The notes beneath the pieces are model-generated. The model worked only from the letters and a program-made list of their open reading frames with translations. It made no database searches and was not told where the DNA came from. From the NCBI GenBank assembly GCA_963920635.1, contig OY987301.1, positions 13,670,501-13,734,500 of the forward strand: a stretch of 64,000 nucleotides of DNA, read 5' to 3'. The position numbers and the translations under genes are program-made. Within the stretch, counting starts at the first letter, position 1. Each line of letters opens with the position of its first letter. This document shows positions 45,925 to 57,719 of this stretch, piece after piece. This stretch comes from Pseudeuparius sepicola (Eukaryota; Arthropoda; Insecta; Coleoptera; Anthribidae).

Positions 45925-46466
45925 GATAGTTAATAGTAAGGAGTGAGAGGAGTAGCTGTCGTTAAGAAAACATTTGCAGTGCAATGCAATAATTGTTAGT
46001 GACTTAAGCCCATGCATCAATTATCATCCATTGCATGCCCCCCACGTTTTTCGAACCTTTATGTGGCTAGAAAAAATAATTTTATACTTTTTAGTCTGTT
46101 TTTATCTTAGACAAGGAAAGAGAGAGGACGCCGAACAGCGCTCACGGTCGTGTTACCTACTGCCACATCCCACGACAGGCCAGTGGCGTAGAATGAAACG
46201 CGTTCTTGGAATATCACAAAAATGTTAGAATCAATCAAAATAAAATAAATAATGCACGACCATGGAAACCAGCCCGTATTTTATGAAACTATATCATAAT
46301 CAATTAAGAAATTTTCAATCAAAACGATGTTAGAAAATAATTATATTGGTCCTATTTAAAAAAATGCACTTTATCACACTAAAAGTTAGAAGGAATTTGA
46401 AGAAGTTATATTGAGAAAAAAGAAAATTTTAGGGCATCTTTCAAAGGTAGCTTGTTAAATATTTAC

Positions 46467-46536
46467 CTGTGAAACGAAATCCCGGAATTTTGTTTTCACT
46501 TCTGCTTTTGCAACCAAACTCTGAACAATTCACCAT
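46467..46536 (-). CDS. THAP-domain first exon (truncated transposase)
   Basis: The exon is ATG at 46536, then 23 codons (MVNCSEFGCKSRSENKIPGF, then RFT) and one base before a GTAAAT donor. M-x-x-C-x4-C plus the following basic residues is the start of a THAP (C2CH) DNA-binding domain; the second Cys and the His would lie in a later exon. The start lies 150 nt from the element end, which is where I recall the P transposase start. The donor phase (1, ending G) happens to match the acceptor of dpy exon 41312, so a fusion transcript is formally possible. The exon encodes no signal peptide. Confidence 0.65.
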
Positions 46537-46624
46537 CTTAAGAGTATATTTTCCCCTAATCACTGTTACTTTCAATTCACAAATTCACGAAATTAACTCA
46601 CAACGTACTCGCTTTGTCTGCTAC

Positions 46625-46633
46625 ATATAAAAT
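46625..46633 (-). promoter_or_regulatory. TATA box of the THAP exon
   Basis: On the minus strand this reads ATTTTATAT, about 90 bp upstream of the ATG and about 55 bp inside the right terminus. A GGCGGCCATTTT block just upstream resembles a YY1/Pho-type site. Confidence 0.5.
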
Positions 46634-47639
46634 GGCCGCCGTCCAAATGGGCAAGCGCGGTGTCCTCTCATTTTCTTTGTCTAAGGTTTTTATATTATTG
46701 CAATATTTTATAATCCTTTTAGTAATTTTCAAAGCCGTTATATATAAAGAAACTATTTAAATTTTATTATTTTCTGCTTTTTAGTCTTCTGTTTGAAATT
46801 TTGCATTCGATTTTAAACATCTTGATGAGATTATGACAGAGACGTGGCAAATTTCATATTTATTTCAGTTTCTCTTCACCTGATAATAAGTTGAAATAGA
46901 AAATTGTTTTACTCGCTTCTTTATTGTCTATATCTTTGTTTGTTTGTTATCCTTTCTTCTTAAAGCGTTTTTAACACGTTATTTTTTATTTATTACCAAC
47001 TTATCGCATGTGCTTATCTGTTCATAAATTCCACTAGTCAAATATTATTATTTAATAGTCATAATTTCTTTATAATAACAAATAACATAATAATAATATG
47101 TATTTAGCGAGTTAATATTACGTTGTCATCCAGTGCTGAGTTATTTTTAAAGTTTCAAGTCTCTAGCTCATCGGGAAATTAGTTTAAAATCGACTGAAAA
47201 ATTTAACGAACAGGACAAGAATGCGAGTTAATAAAAACGTGGTAAAATAGTAGAAGTCTAGTGGGTAAACTATATTGTTTTCATGAAAACGAGTTTTTTT
47301 TTAGCGCTGATAACTCGCGAAGTCGACCAACAATAGCTATTTATGTAACGATTTAGGAAATTTTCATTTTGTGCAACTGGAAAGACGAGCGTAGCGAGTC
47401 TCCTCAATCACGCGATTTACACAAAATCACATTTCCTAACGTGTCACATTCATTATTTTTTCTAATTTTTGACAATATATCTTTTTTTAATAGTTTTATT
47501 TTTTTTCTCGAAGAATATAATCTCTACTTTTGACCTAATTGCAGATGAACCAATAACTTTCAAATAGTTTAAATTTCCGCGAAGAGGATGTATTGTCACT
47601 TCGATACTAAAATTAGCATACTAAACGATGAACAAAATC

Positions 47640-47652
47640 ACCCTGTATAATC
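47640..47652. repeat. solo CACCCTGTA terminus
   Basis: ATCACCCTGTATAAT stands alone, with no partner terminus visible. Confidence 0.4.
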
Positions 47653-48048
47653 CATAAATCAAGTTTTTTATACAAGAAGAGAAATTATTAGATAGTAGTA
47701 TTCATGTCAAATACAAGTTAGATTAAATCAACTACTTTTTTATGGACTGAACTGAACCTCCTATTTTGAATCAGATCTACGTAAAGGCAAGCGAATGGAA
47801 ATTAATATGAGAGCTTTTAACAAACTGCATTAATTCATCTTATAGGTTGTCATATTAGCAACCTGATTGATTTGCATTTTACGCAACATTTTGCTTATTA
47901 TTTGGGCAATAATGTGATACAATGACAGATGTATTTCAGTATTTAACAGTTCAATATACATGTACTCAATCCTTGCACTCAATTCAACAACATGAGGCAT
48001 CACATGAAAGGTTATACTGCTCTTGCAAAAAAGTGCTAGTTCAATAAT

Positions 48049-48090
48049 AGTATATTATACACTTAGGTTGAGAAGTGAGCCATTATTTAA
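48049..48090. repeat. half copy of MITE Y
   Basis: TATTATACACTTAGGTTGAG followed by AAGTGAGCCATTATTTA equals the left arm of the element at 61476-61577. Confidence 0.65.
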
Positions 48091-49179
48091 CACTTGCTTT
48101 TATTTACGCCAGGCGTAAGAGTTACTTGGTTTTAGAGTAGAATCAGTTCCAGAACAGAACATTCATTCAATGAAATAATGCATTCAAATTAATAATTCAA
48201 ATTCAATTTGTTGGCAAACTGTGATATATCAAATGATTCTTTTGTAAATTGCTAAAGGAAAAAGCAAAAACAATATGTTATATATCGTTGCGATCAAAAA
48301 AATTAGCTGTTTTAAAATATCCAAAATATACAAGATGTTTATTATTAAAAAAAAGACACTGTACAGGAAATAGATTTAACGAAACCCAATTATTAGAGCA
48401 GGTAATTCTCCAGAATTTTATTACACTTACACAATTATAGAAGTTTAGAAATACCACTAAAGAAATAGAACCGCTCAAGTTGCATAAAAAAGCCTGGATC
48501 TTAGGCACTTATCAAATTATATTAGTACCTCTACCTCTACCTAATAAAACAACCGTTACTAAAATTGAGCCGTTTCGTTCGGCGTTGTCGTCGCAGCGCG
48601 TTGTTTCCGCCAGACCACCTTGAGTTAATTTTTTCCTTCGGAGAAATAATATTTGACAAATCAATTTTCCACGGTATACACACGGCGCGAACGATATGGG
48701 TGGCATACCGATACTTTTCGGTTTTGCAGTTTACCTCACCACACCTGGTTTTTGTTTACAATATCTAAACGTTTTTTGATCAGATTCGGCGAAGGTGTTG
48801 CGTAGTCGGCTTACGTGACGAAAATAAAGAAGTCAACACTCTTGGATCTTGCGATTTCAATTTATTCGACAGTACTTTTAAACGTTACAGTTTTAATTTT
48901 CTACGGGTAGGTAGATATGTTTTGTATGTCGTGACGCAATGATACCTAATTCTAATTGTACAGTTGTACAATTTTTTAATTAAAAAATGTTTGCCAGATA
49001 TGTACTGTCACTTTTAACATTTGATCCATTATTTAAGTGTTTTGGTGAAAAAGCACTTAAAATATTTGACCCAAAGTGCGTTTTTTAACAAAGCAATAAC
49101 TTTTTACAATAAACTTAGTTATTTCATTCAAGGACCTACTTTTCAAGATACAGATCGTTACTATAAAATATAACACATA

Positions 49180-50361
49180 AACAGGGCGAATCAGTTTTTT
49201 TGTAGCAGGACTTTAAAAGATGCTAGATAATCAAGAAATAACCGCACTTTTTCGTATAAACTATATCTTGTTAAGGCTTCATAGAAAAGTTACAGGCTGT
49301 TAAAGTTGGAAAAAATATGTGGACTTTATTGAATAATTTACCAAACTAGTTGAGATATTTAAGTCATATTTGGTATACGTTGTAACGGCATGGGTTAGCA
49401 TAAAACCTGTTAATATCGAACATCTTGCACAACCAGTGGCGGAGAAGTGGGTAATTGGTAAAATTATTTTTAGAAAAAAAAATGAATCACCAATAAAAGG
49501 TATTGCATTTTTTATGTAGATTTTAATTGCAGACGAAAATGTCCTTTTGGCATTTGTTCGCATGCGTTATAGTTTAATGGCAAATTTCATTATTTTGTAC
49601 TATTTTAAAGTATTTCGGAAAAATTAACTAAAACATTTTGCACCATAAGTACGACTCAAAATAGAAAAAACATGTTTCTTACTTTAAATAAAGTAACTTT
49701 CTTCAATAAAACTAACCTATTCAAGGTTTTACTTTTCAAGATACAGAGCGTAACATTAATTGTATCTTCCTTAAATGTTTTAGACCATGTAACTTCAAAA
49801 GAATAGCCTAATAGGTATGTTTATTGGAAAAAGTTACTTTATTTAAAGTAGCAAACACATTATTTCTACTTTAAGTGTTAGGTACTTATGGAGCAAATTT
49901 TTTAGACAATTTTTCAGAAATACCCCGAAATAGTACAAAAAAATTAAATTTGCCATTAAACTATAACTCATGCGAACAAATACTAAGAGGACGTTTTTGA
50001 CTGTAATTAAAATGTACATAAAAAATTGAATAGGTACCTTTTATTACAGTAAGGTGATTAATTTTTTTTCTAAAAATAATTTTTAAATTACCCACTTCTC
50101 CTCCACTGCTTGTGCAAGATGTTCGATTTTAACAGGTTTTATGCTAACCCATGCCGTTATAACGTATACCAAATATGACTTAAATATCTCAACTAGTTTG
50201 GTAAATATTCAATAAAGTCCACATATTTTTTCCAGTTTTAACACCCTGTAACTTTTCTATGAAGCCTTAAAAAGATATAGTTTATACGAAAAAGTGCGGT
50301 TATTTTTTGAAGATCTATCACCTGTTAAAGTCCTACTACAAAAAAACTGATTCACCCTGTA
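49180..50361. mobile_element. long-TIR element (family D, copy 3)
   Basis: It is full-length relative to copy 1 (8533-9711), with the same CCAGTGGCGGAGAAGTGGGT interior and the right end CTGATTCACCCTGTAT. The left terminus is mutated to AACAGGGCG. Confidence 0.85.
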
Positions 50362-52692
50362 TACATAATAAAACCTCTCCATTTTCAAGTAGCAAGCAAG
50401 CAAGATAAAATAAGAATTATTATTTTTATTTATTATTTTTATTTGTTATTTTTAACACAAGAAAACAAAAAAAGTGCTACGTTGACCCTTATAGGCACGA
50501 AGCACGAACGCATCAGACAGAAAAATCGAAAAATGCCTGGCTCGCCATCTAGTAGTCTGCGTTTCTATTGAAATTTTCAATTGTTTTCTCAGTGCGCATA
50601 ACTTTCGATTTTTTTGGCAAATAAAGTAATAAATCGGACGCGGCGTTCTCAGAATGTACGAACATCCCATCGGCTTAGGGGCACCAGTCCAAGACCGGTC
50701 ATTCATACATAGGCCACGCTACTCAGATTTATATCTTTAATTATTTCACACATTAAATGGAAAAATCAGGAATTATATAGATTCCGATAAAAAAAATTCC
50801 GTTCTTTTCTAAAAGTGTTTTGAAATTATGCAATATACCAATTTGTGCTACGCCATGGATTTATTTTTAGCAGGATAGTATCCCCTACTCGCCAGATAAA
50901 ATATCCCCATATCCCATATTAACATAAAAAATCAGCAATAGTTTAAATTTACAAATTATGCAAATGGCTGAAACTGTCCTTTGTCCTTGTCCGGGTAGGT
51001 TCCAAAACTCGCTTAGCGACCCCAAGCGAAAGATATACGCCGGGGTCTGGCAAAAGTCCCACCGCTTAAATACCGATGAATGATTCATGATCACGACAAG
51101 AGGAACAAGGACCGTGAGATGGCCGCTTAGATTCTGTCCTAGTCCGGTTCTGGCTTCAGATAAAGGCCTATCTGGCATTTGACTTGCCGGGATTCTTCGT
51201 CTTGCGTACGGGAGAAGAACGCGCAGAAGTCTGGAGAACACGAAGCGAAATAACTGCCACATTAATATACAAATTCACGACATTGCTGCGGGACAGCCGA
51301 TATTTTTCGATGTGATGTCTGATTTGGCGTTGAGCGCGTTTTCAAAACGTCTACGTTTCCCCCTAAACATCACAAATAGTGTTGGTCAGACCAAAAATAA
51401 TATTTAGTCTGAAGTAGGGCCCTTCAGAAATTAAGATGTTTTGCATATAAGTAACACTAAACTCTATATTCAAACTAAACGCAAATGAAACATAAACACA
51501 AGTTGTTGCATGGCTAGAGCGTGATACGCACGTGATCGGCTTGCCATTGGCTAGCCGGCAATAAAATTTGACCCGACGGGCGAGTGCAGCGAGTCGGTGT
51601 TTCTTACAGAGGTGTATTGAGTTGCAAGTGGACCTTTATTTTTTTTCCGATATAATTCTTTCGCTGTTTTGCTACGATTTGTGGCAATAGTAGAAATTTG
51701 CAGGTAAGTGAATGACTAGGTGTGCCATAAAAGTTTGTTTTTAAAGTTCTTAATACTGGAGGCATATTATTTTAATATTTTATATTATAAAATTCATAAA
51801 GATCGTCCTTAATGCGACCCTGCCTCCTGTTTGCCCTCAGAATTGTTCACGTGCTCCATCGTGTAAATGTTTACGCGCCACTTGCATTTAGTTTGAATAG
51901 AGTGTAGATAAGAATTATTTTATAATTTCCCTCGGATGAAACTTACTAATTTTATTAATCGTTATAGAAGGATATTATAGAATGTATTATAGGATCAAAG
52001 TTATACGGTTTCGCAGTTTTTTTATTATCGATTGGGATTGTTTGTGGGCTAATAATCCGTTGAAATTTATACTGAAAATAATCCAGTGTCATCACTTCAG
52101 TTCTTATAGTAACGTAAGCGGATTTCGCAAGTTGTAAATTTGAATTCATGTCGAGAAGATTAAAATAAGATTAATGGTTGACGAAGTAACTGTTCTTGGC
52201 GACAGAACAGTTTTCCCACGTTTAGTGTATGGAATAATAGGGAAGATGCATGATGATCACCTTGAAATTGGCAACGAGGTCTTTGAGGTTAGGTTCACAG
52301 AATGATTTAAGCGATAAATCGAAATATTCTGGATCAAATCCATCGTATAAAATACCAAAAACATGTTTTTGTACCTATTTATTACAAGTCTTAAACGCAT
52401 TTGTCGAAGAACCGAGTATTGAGAAAGTATTGTTTCGGCAAAAAAAAATCAATTTTTTTATTCGCTATAGAAAGGTTGAATAAGTAAAGCTTGTCTCTGT
52501 GTTATGGAACGGTTCGGATTGCTTTTAGGCAAAATTGCTGTATGCAAAGGGCAGAAAATGGGGAGAAATATATAATTATACTTACTATTATAATACTTAA
52601 TATAATATACTTAATATAAGTTCAAAATTGTAAAAAAGAGTGATGTGACAGCGGTTTTTAAAATTGCAATAAAAAATAATAAAGTATAGTAG

Positions 52693-53110
52693 AAATGAAC
52701 TCACTTGGAACAGCATTAAAACGCTTGGGCGGCGTACCTATGCTTATACAAATTTTATTTAAATTCAAAGCAAACCAATAATTTTGTTACACACAACACC
52801 ACACAAAAATCTACTTATACACAAAACCAAAATCCGTAAAATAAAGCGCAATCCTTACTTTCTTACACGGCACTGGTTATACTGCTAACTGACTCAACAC
52901 CTGTTCGATGGATCTCCGAAACGCCGACCAATCAAATCGCTACGCTCGCTTTCTTATTGGCTGCCTCCTTGACTAGGTCGACGTCGACCGCATAAAAACC
53001 TTTGAATTTTATACGGGCGATTTCTGCTGATAAGTCTGGTATTTTTACCAGTATCAGAGAGTAAATGCTATGAAATAGATCGCGCCCCGTATATCATTGT
53101 GTTCCAATTT
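52693..53110. mobile_element. family O element, copy 2 (right end decayed)
   Basis: AAATGAACTCACTTGGAACA begins it. It shares the CGCCGACCAATCAAATCGCT and GGTCGACGTCGACCGCATAA blocks with copy 1, is about 100 bp shorter, and the right TIR is barely recognisable. Confidence 0.7.
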
Positions 53111-53618
53111 TATTCTACACCTATGTTGCAATAATGTTCTATGGTCTATGTAAGTGAAGTTCCTGTTCGATAAAATATATTATAGGCGCCATGTCTACCC
53201 ACTAAAACACATAATAATAATACCTACTAACCTCGTGATGTCATATTTAGCATAATGTTATGCTTAAGCAGAACGACCAACGCCCAACGTTCAACTATAA
53301 CAGACCAAGACTTGAAACTTTAAACCTTTTTACACTTATACTTCTTGGGATATGTATGTGTAGGGTTTAGATGTTATTCAACCAATATAAATCAGTGGCC
53401 TATACTAATCCTAAAAGTGCCAATCTGAATCATAAGTACTACACATGTTGAATTCAATACACAATATCATCGAAGGAACTTAAATTACAGAGAATATTGG
53501 GGAATAGAGGAACTATATTTATAAATGTGACATTTTTAAAAGCGAGGTTCGGAAACAAAAGCTAAATATTTTCTTTTGAAACTACCAACAAATCCTCCTT
53601 CAGGGCGTGTTTTTTTTT

Positions 53619-53960
53619 TCACTTACGAACACTTTGTTTGCTGACTTTTCCTATGAACTGAAACTTAAAATGCAAGTGTAAACCAGACATATCTACCGCC
53701 GAGCATACTTCAATCCTCTTCTCGCTGACCTTCATTAATAAGATCGACTTAAAGACTTTTTGCTGTCCTTCTTTTGGGAGGACGAGCGCGAGCTGCGGCG
53801 TACGAGATCGCATTTCGATAAGTCGCGATTTTTTCGGCGTTTGATAAGTGGCAGATGTAAATAAACTCTGGCGATGCGAATCTAAACGGCCCGTAATTAG
53901 TGGGTGATCATTGGAAAAAATCGCCGACTGGTTTGAGAACAGTACAGGCCGACTAAACAC
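53619..53960 (-). other. non-repetitive block with 113-codon frame and strong donor
   Basis: A minus-strand frame runs for 113 codons through a balanced-composition, non-repetitive block and meets TTC|GTAAGT near 53630. No domain or signal peptide is recognisable. It may be a 5' exon of an unknown transcript, an enhancer or chance. Confidence 0.25.
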
Positions 53961-54244
53961 GAGAAAAGCGAGATAATTCGCCGTAATGGCAGAATACCGG
54001 GAGCTGCCTTTATCTGATTCGATTAATTATGTGTTTTTTTTTTAAGAAGCAAAATGTTTAATGAAGAATTTTAATGCTACAAATAGCTCCACTATACAAT
54101 TATTGTTGCTTTTAGAAGGGGATTATAGGTTGGAATATTTTATAGCAAAAAAAGTCTTTTAATTTGTTTTGTTTTCAAAATACGAGGTGTTAAAGTTTTC
54201 TATTCTATTTGTTTTTATATCTTTAATATCATGGATAATAGTTA

Positions 54245-54350
54245 TTGTTATTTATGTACCAACACACTAAAGTTCAACTTTTTATGACTCATGTAGTATT
54301 TAGTTGCCAAGGCCTCTGGCCGAGGCAAAAAAACTTCAGTGCCGAGGTAC
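54245..54350. repeat. decayed hairpin preceding 5S-like repeat, copy 2
   Basis: TATGTACCAACACACTAAAG, CTTTTTATGACTCATGT and GAGGCAAAAAAACTTCAGTG with the centre GGCCTCTGGCCGAGGC correspond to the fuller hairpin at 59962-60090. Confidence 0.6.
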
Positions 54351-54364
54351 ATATTAAATTTCCT

Positions 54365-54815
54365 TAAATCGGAAAAAAATTTATTAGGCAATAAAATATT
54401 CATAAGGGATCACCCGTCCATGAACCGACTGCGCGCGGCGTTGCTTGACTTTGACGATCGCTCTACCTAGGTCAAGTATGACGAGGCACGGCGCTTCCCA
54501 ACAGAAACTCCAAACTGCTGCCTGCTGTGCAGCCTCCACGAAAAATAGATTGATAATCAAACTTACAAAAATATTTATACTGAAAGATTGCGCCGCCACT
54601 GATTGTTACCTATGTAACAATTTCGCAATATGTACCCACGAAAAGTTAAATGGTTTTGAATATTTGGTCACTTTTGACGGGCGATGGCTCCGCGTCTGGC
54701 GTTTGATGTTTATATCTCGCCATGGCCTACTTATTGAAAAAATTGTACAATAATGGGCTACTTCAGTGCCGATTGCTGAGCTTTTAATGACACTCCACTG
54801 CCGATTCCAAGAAAA
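54365..54815 (-). repeat. 5S-rRNA-like dispersed repeat P, copy 2
   Basis: It is the same unit as 17255-17690. The 5S-like segment is 54463-54404 on the minus strand (AAAGTCAAGCAACGCC, then TTCATGGACGGGTGATCCC). The downstream part GTCACTTTTGACGGGCGATG is shared by the three copies. It is interrupted at its right edge by the TIR element starting 54819. A signal-peptide-like minus frame (54599-54384) is part of the repeat. Confidence 0.62.
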
Positions 54816-54818
54816 ATA

Positions 54819-55767
54819 TACAGTGTGGTCATTTAAGTGTGCAACATATGTGATTTTTTTATTAAGCGCACAACGAAAATACCATTATATACCGAGCGTT
54901 TTTATATCCTGAGGCGCGTAGCGCCGAAGGATATAATATGCGAGGTAAATAATGGATTCCCGAAAGTTTGTGCATGTTCAATAATCATATTAGACGCACT
55001 TAGAATGGTTGCAAGTCAAACAGCATACAGGGTAGGTCAAAAAATATAAAAATTGTACAAGAGTAAACTAACCTTATTTCAAAAAACTCAGCAAAATGTT
55101 ATTAAGAAAAGTTGTCTAGAATTATAATACTAAAACATGGCTTCCTAAGACAAAAAAATATATTTTTTTAAAAACATCCTAAAAAAAATGTTTTAATATT
55201 CACCCTAAACAATTTCATAAATCAATCAAAATCAAATCAATTTCACATAACTTTCTTCAAATTCAAGTATATTTGTAAAATTAACTTAGATTTTTAATTT
55301 TTTAGGGAATCGCAAACTTCATGTTTGTTGCAACGATATTAAATAAAACTTTAAGATTTCGCAAAAATTCTTCTGAACAAGGTAAAACATTAGTAATGAT
55401 AATGTGTATATAAAAAACTCCCATTATTTAAAGTGCAAAATTTTTATTTTAAATGTTTATTAAGAAACTGCGGAAAGTAATTGAAAATTTTTTTTTCGTA
55501 GGAGGCTATGTTTTGGTATTTAGGAATAGCTTTTAATTATTCTAAACAACTTTTTTTAATAACCTTTTGCTGATTTTTTTGAAAAAAGGGTAATTTACTC
55601 TTGTACAATTTTTAAATTTTTTGATCTACCCTGTATGCTGTTTAACTTGCAACCATTCTAAGTGCACTCAATATGATTATTGAACATGCGTCAACTTTCG
55701 GCAATATCTGTATGTTATTATTAATAAAAAAATTGCATATGATACACACTTAAATGACCACACTGAA
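54819..55767. mobile_element. TACAGTGTGG-type TIR element, long copy
   Basis: TACAGTGTGGTCATTTAAGT and ACTTAAATGACCACACTG are its ends. It shares interior blocks with 5789-6362 but is 949 bp against 574. A 60-bp fragment related to MITE Y (TACCGAGCGTTTTTATATCC) lies within it at about 54890-54950. Confidence 0.83.
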
Positions 55768-55907
55768 TACTTTATGAGTAACCTATATGAGTATTTTTTT
55801 CAATGCAAGCAGATATAACGACTATATAAAGTCTAGATGCACCTAATGACTTTCTTTCCAATATTTCACCAGATCCACAAAAATCGTAAGTACATATTCG
55901 ATAATAT

Positions 55908-56577
55908 ACTGCGATCTGTTTGGAGATCGTATACAGGATGATTTTTTTAGGTCTACCACCGCGATTTTCTCCCTTTTTTTGCGCCCTACAAAAACAGCGT
56001 AAGAAACAAAAATGTTGCAATTTTGGACAGCTAAGTGGTGCTGCAAAATAAATCGGCATCCATGACCAACGTGTCGCGCAATATTAAAAAAACCTTAAAT
56101 TGAGCAAAACTATTAATAGCCGTGGAATGTTTATTTTAAGAGACAGAGGAAAACTTTTATATTGAAAATTGATGGCACTGAGAAGCTTTATCCATCCACG
56201 TAGTCAGACATTTTCAGCAAATTACACAGGGTCTTCGGCTCTCTTGAGACCATGAAAATTTTTGTCGATTATAAGTTTTCTTAGTACCTACAGTGCGAAA
56301 AGTTGGGCATGGAGGCCAATTCCTTTTTTAAAGTCGCCTCGCTGACCAAAATTGCCATATTTTGTTTTCTTACGTATTTTCTGTGCGTCCTAAAATAAGC
56401 GAGAAAATCGCTTAATAAGAAATAAACAAAAAAATTTTCATTTCAATTTTCTAATTTAATTTAGTTTTGTTTCCTACGCTTTTTTTTGTAGGGCGTAAAA
56501 TAAGCGAGACAATGGCGGTGGTAGACCTAAAAAAATCATCCTGTATATACCTATACGATCTCTGACCAGATCGCAGT
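55908..56577. mobile_element. 670-bp TIR element with ACTGCGATCTG ends
   Basis: ACTGCGATCTGTTTGGAGAT at the left mirrors ATCTCTGACCAGATCGCAGT at the right. Arms continue through CAGGATGATTTTTTTAGGTC and CTACCACCGC. A TTTTGTAGGGCG / CGCCCTACAAAA pair lies deeper. It immediately abuts the hAT target duplication at 56578. Confidence 0.8.
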
Positions 56578-56858
56578 GTGCGTGGCACGGGCGTAGCCAG
56601 GATTTAGTTTTGGGGGGGGGTTTAGTTTGAGAAGTAAATAAAACAACAAAAATATACTTACATGAAATTTAATATCTATATATTCATCCGAAAAACTACG
56701 ACATATTTATAAAGTTCTTAACTTTAAATGAAATGGATAAATTAATTTCGTTCCTCTGCGCTAAATCTAAAACCATTAAAGAAGAAATCTTCGGCTTTTT
56801 CTTTTAAATATATCCACTACTTCATCTGCATGAATTTCTGTTCCATAGTGAATGTTCA

Positions 56859-57065
56859 TTAACCATTAAGTCTGTTTTCACTTGTAGTGTTTCGTAAATA
56901 GTTTTTCAGTCTCCTTAGGCTCGAGAAAGACCTTTCTGGGGTAGCAGTGGATACAGGAATGGTAGCCAAGATTTGTAGTAATGTGTAAATATTAGGATAA
57001 AGGTTTTTGTCGCACATATCTAGGCATTCCAAACTAGATTTCGGGGTAGGCAGTCTTCTTATCAG
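56859..57065 (-). pseudogene. hAT transposase C-terminal dimerisation region
   Basis: The translation contains LYPNIYTLLQILATIPVSTA, then TPERSFSSLRRLKNYLRNT and ENRLNG, the hAT dimerisation motif. It overlaps the end of the N-terminal frame in a different phase, so the internal deletion joined the two parts out of frame. Confidence 0.88.
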
Positions 57066-57201
57066 CATGCAAGGTAGCTGAAGCTTTGATAGCTAAATCC
57101 AAATTTGTTTCTTTATTAGAAACCCCTTGACCTTGACTACACCACTTTTTCCAGTAGTCCATACCTTTAGGTTTATCACCCTTCCTTTTTTTCCCCTCCA
57201 T
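57034..57201 (-). pseudogene. hAT transposase N-terminal piece
   Basis: ATG at 57201 opens 55 codons (MEGKKRKGDKPKGMDYWKKW, then CSQGQGVSNKE) and stops at 57034. It is the first ATG-initiated frame downstream of the promoter-like block whose sequence fits a transposase N-terminus. No BED finger remains. A product would be a short basic peptide, probably non-functional. Confidence 0.55.
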
Positions 57202-57349
57202 TTTTCGACAGTAATAATGATTCACGTATCTATCCTTAACAAGGTCATCGAATAACAGTGCACTAAAATTACTCACTTACACGGTACACTTAATTTTCTT
57301 CACTATTCGTTCACCACTTTTCACTTTTATTCGCTTCGAGTTCGCATGG

Positions 57350-57450
57350 AACAATACTGCCGTAAGCGCGGTCACGCGCCGCGGCGCCGCTTATATAGCA
57401 GCCCAGTAGCCGTCCAGAAACTTCCACGAACTTCCACAAAGTTCCGCTCA
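57350..57450 (-). promoter_or_regulatory. heat-shock-type promoter inside hAT element
   Basis: Read on the plus strand, 57417-57444 holds GAA, TTC, (CGA), TTC, (CAA), TTC in strict 5-bp steps: six consecutive heat-shock-factor pentamers, four of them perfect. Twenty bases downstream on the minus strand is TATATAAG (57397-57391), followed at about -30 spacing by an initiator-like GCAGTATT (57359-57352) and an A-rich leader. It points at the transposase remnant. Heat-shock-factor control is inferred from motif spacing only. Confidence 0.6.
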
Positions 57451-57719
57451 TTTCGACCTAGGGGCGTGGCGAATAATCGAGAAACAACGCAAAGTGTCCC
57501 TACAATACAAAATAGTTCGGCTGCAACTGCGTCTGCCTCTCGTCAAAAGATGGCGCTAGGCGCTACTATTACTACATAATATATTCAAACGTAATAATAA
57601 TTTAACTCTTCACTCCTCGTATTTTTTCGGTATAATATTAGGTAATATTTTGCTTATTTCGGGGGGGGGGGGGGGTTGAACCCCCGAAACCCTCCCCCTT
57701 GGCTACGCCCGTGGTGCGT

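Larger units (their letters stand above)
46106..46685 (-). mobile_element. P-superfamily-like element carrying a THAP exon
   Basis: The ends CTTAGACAAGGAAAGAGAGA and (reverse) CTTAGACAAAGAAAATGAGA are 28-bp TIRs with 24 matches. A perfect 8-bp duplication GTTTTTAT flanks the element (46098-46105, 46686-46693). Near the right end and reading inward on the minus strand are a TATA box and an exon encoding the first half of a THAP zinc finger. THAP domains and 8-bp duplications are both hallmarks of P-type transposons. At 580 bp it is a deletion derivative with no catalytic region. Confidence 0.82.
56586..57713 (-). mobile_element. hAT element, internally deleted, with perfect 8-bp duplication
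   Basis: The ends CACGGGCGTAGCCAGGAT and (reverse) CACGGGCGTAGCCAAGG are TIRs. GTGCGTGG is duplicated exactly at 56578-56585 and 57714-57721. A G-run lies just inside each end. Minus-strand transposase pieces from the N-terminal and C-terminal parts are fused out of frame, and a promoter-like block lies at 57350-57450. At 1128 bp it is non-autonomous, and the perfect duplication suggests a fairly recent insertion. Confidence 0.92.

Noticed and set aside
54384..54599. Signal-peptide-like minus frame (MAAQSFSINIFVSLIINLFF...)
   Set aside because: It lies wholly inside a repeat present three times, is not kept open in the other copies and has no fitting donor, so it is not the missing dumpy first exon.
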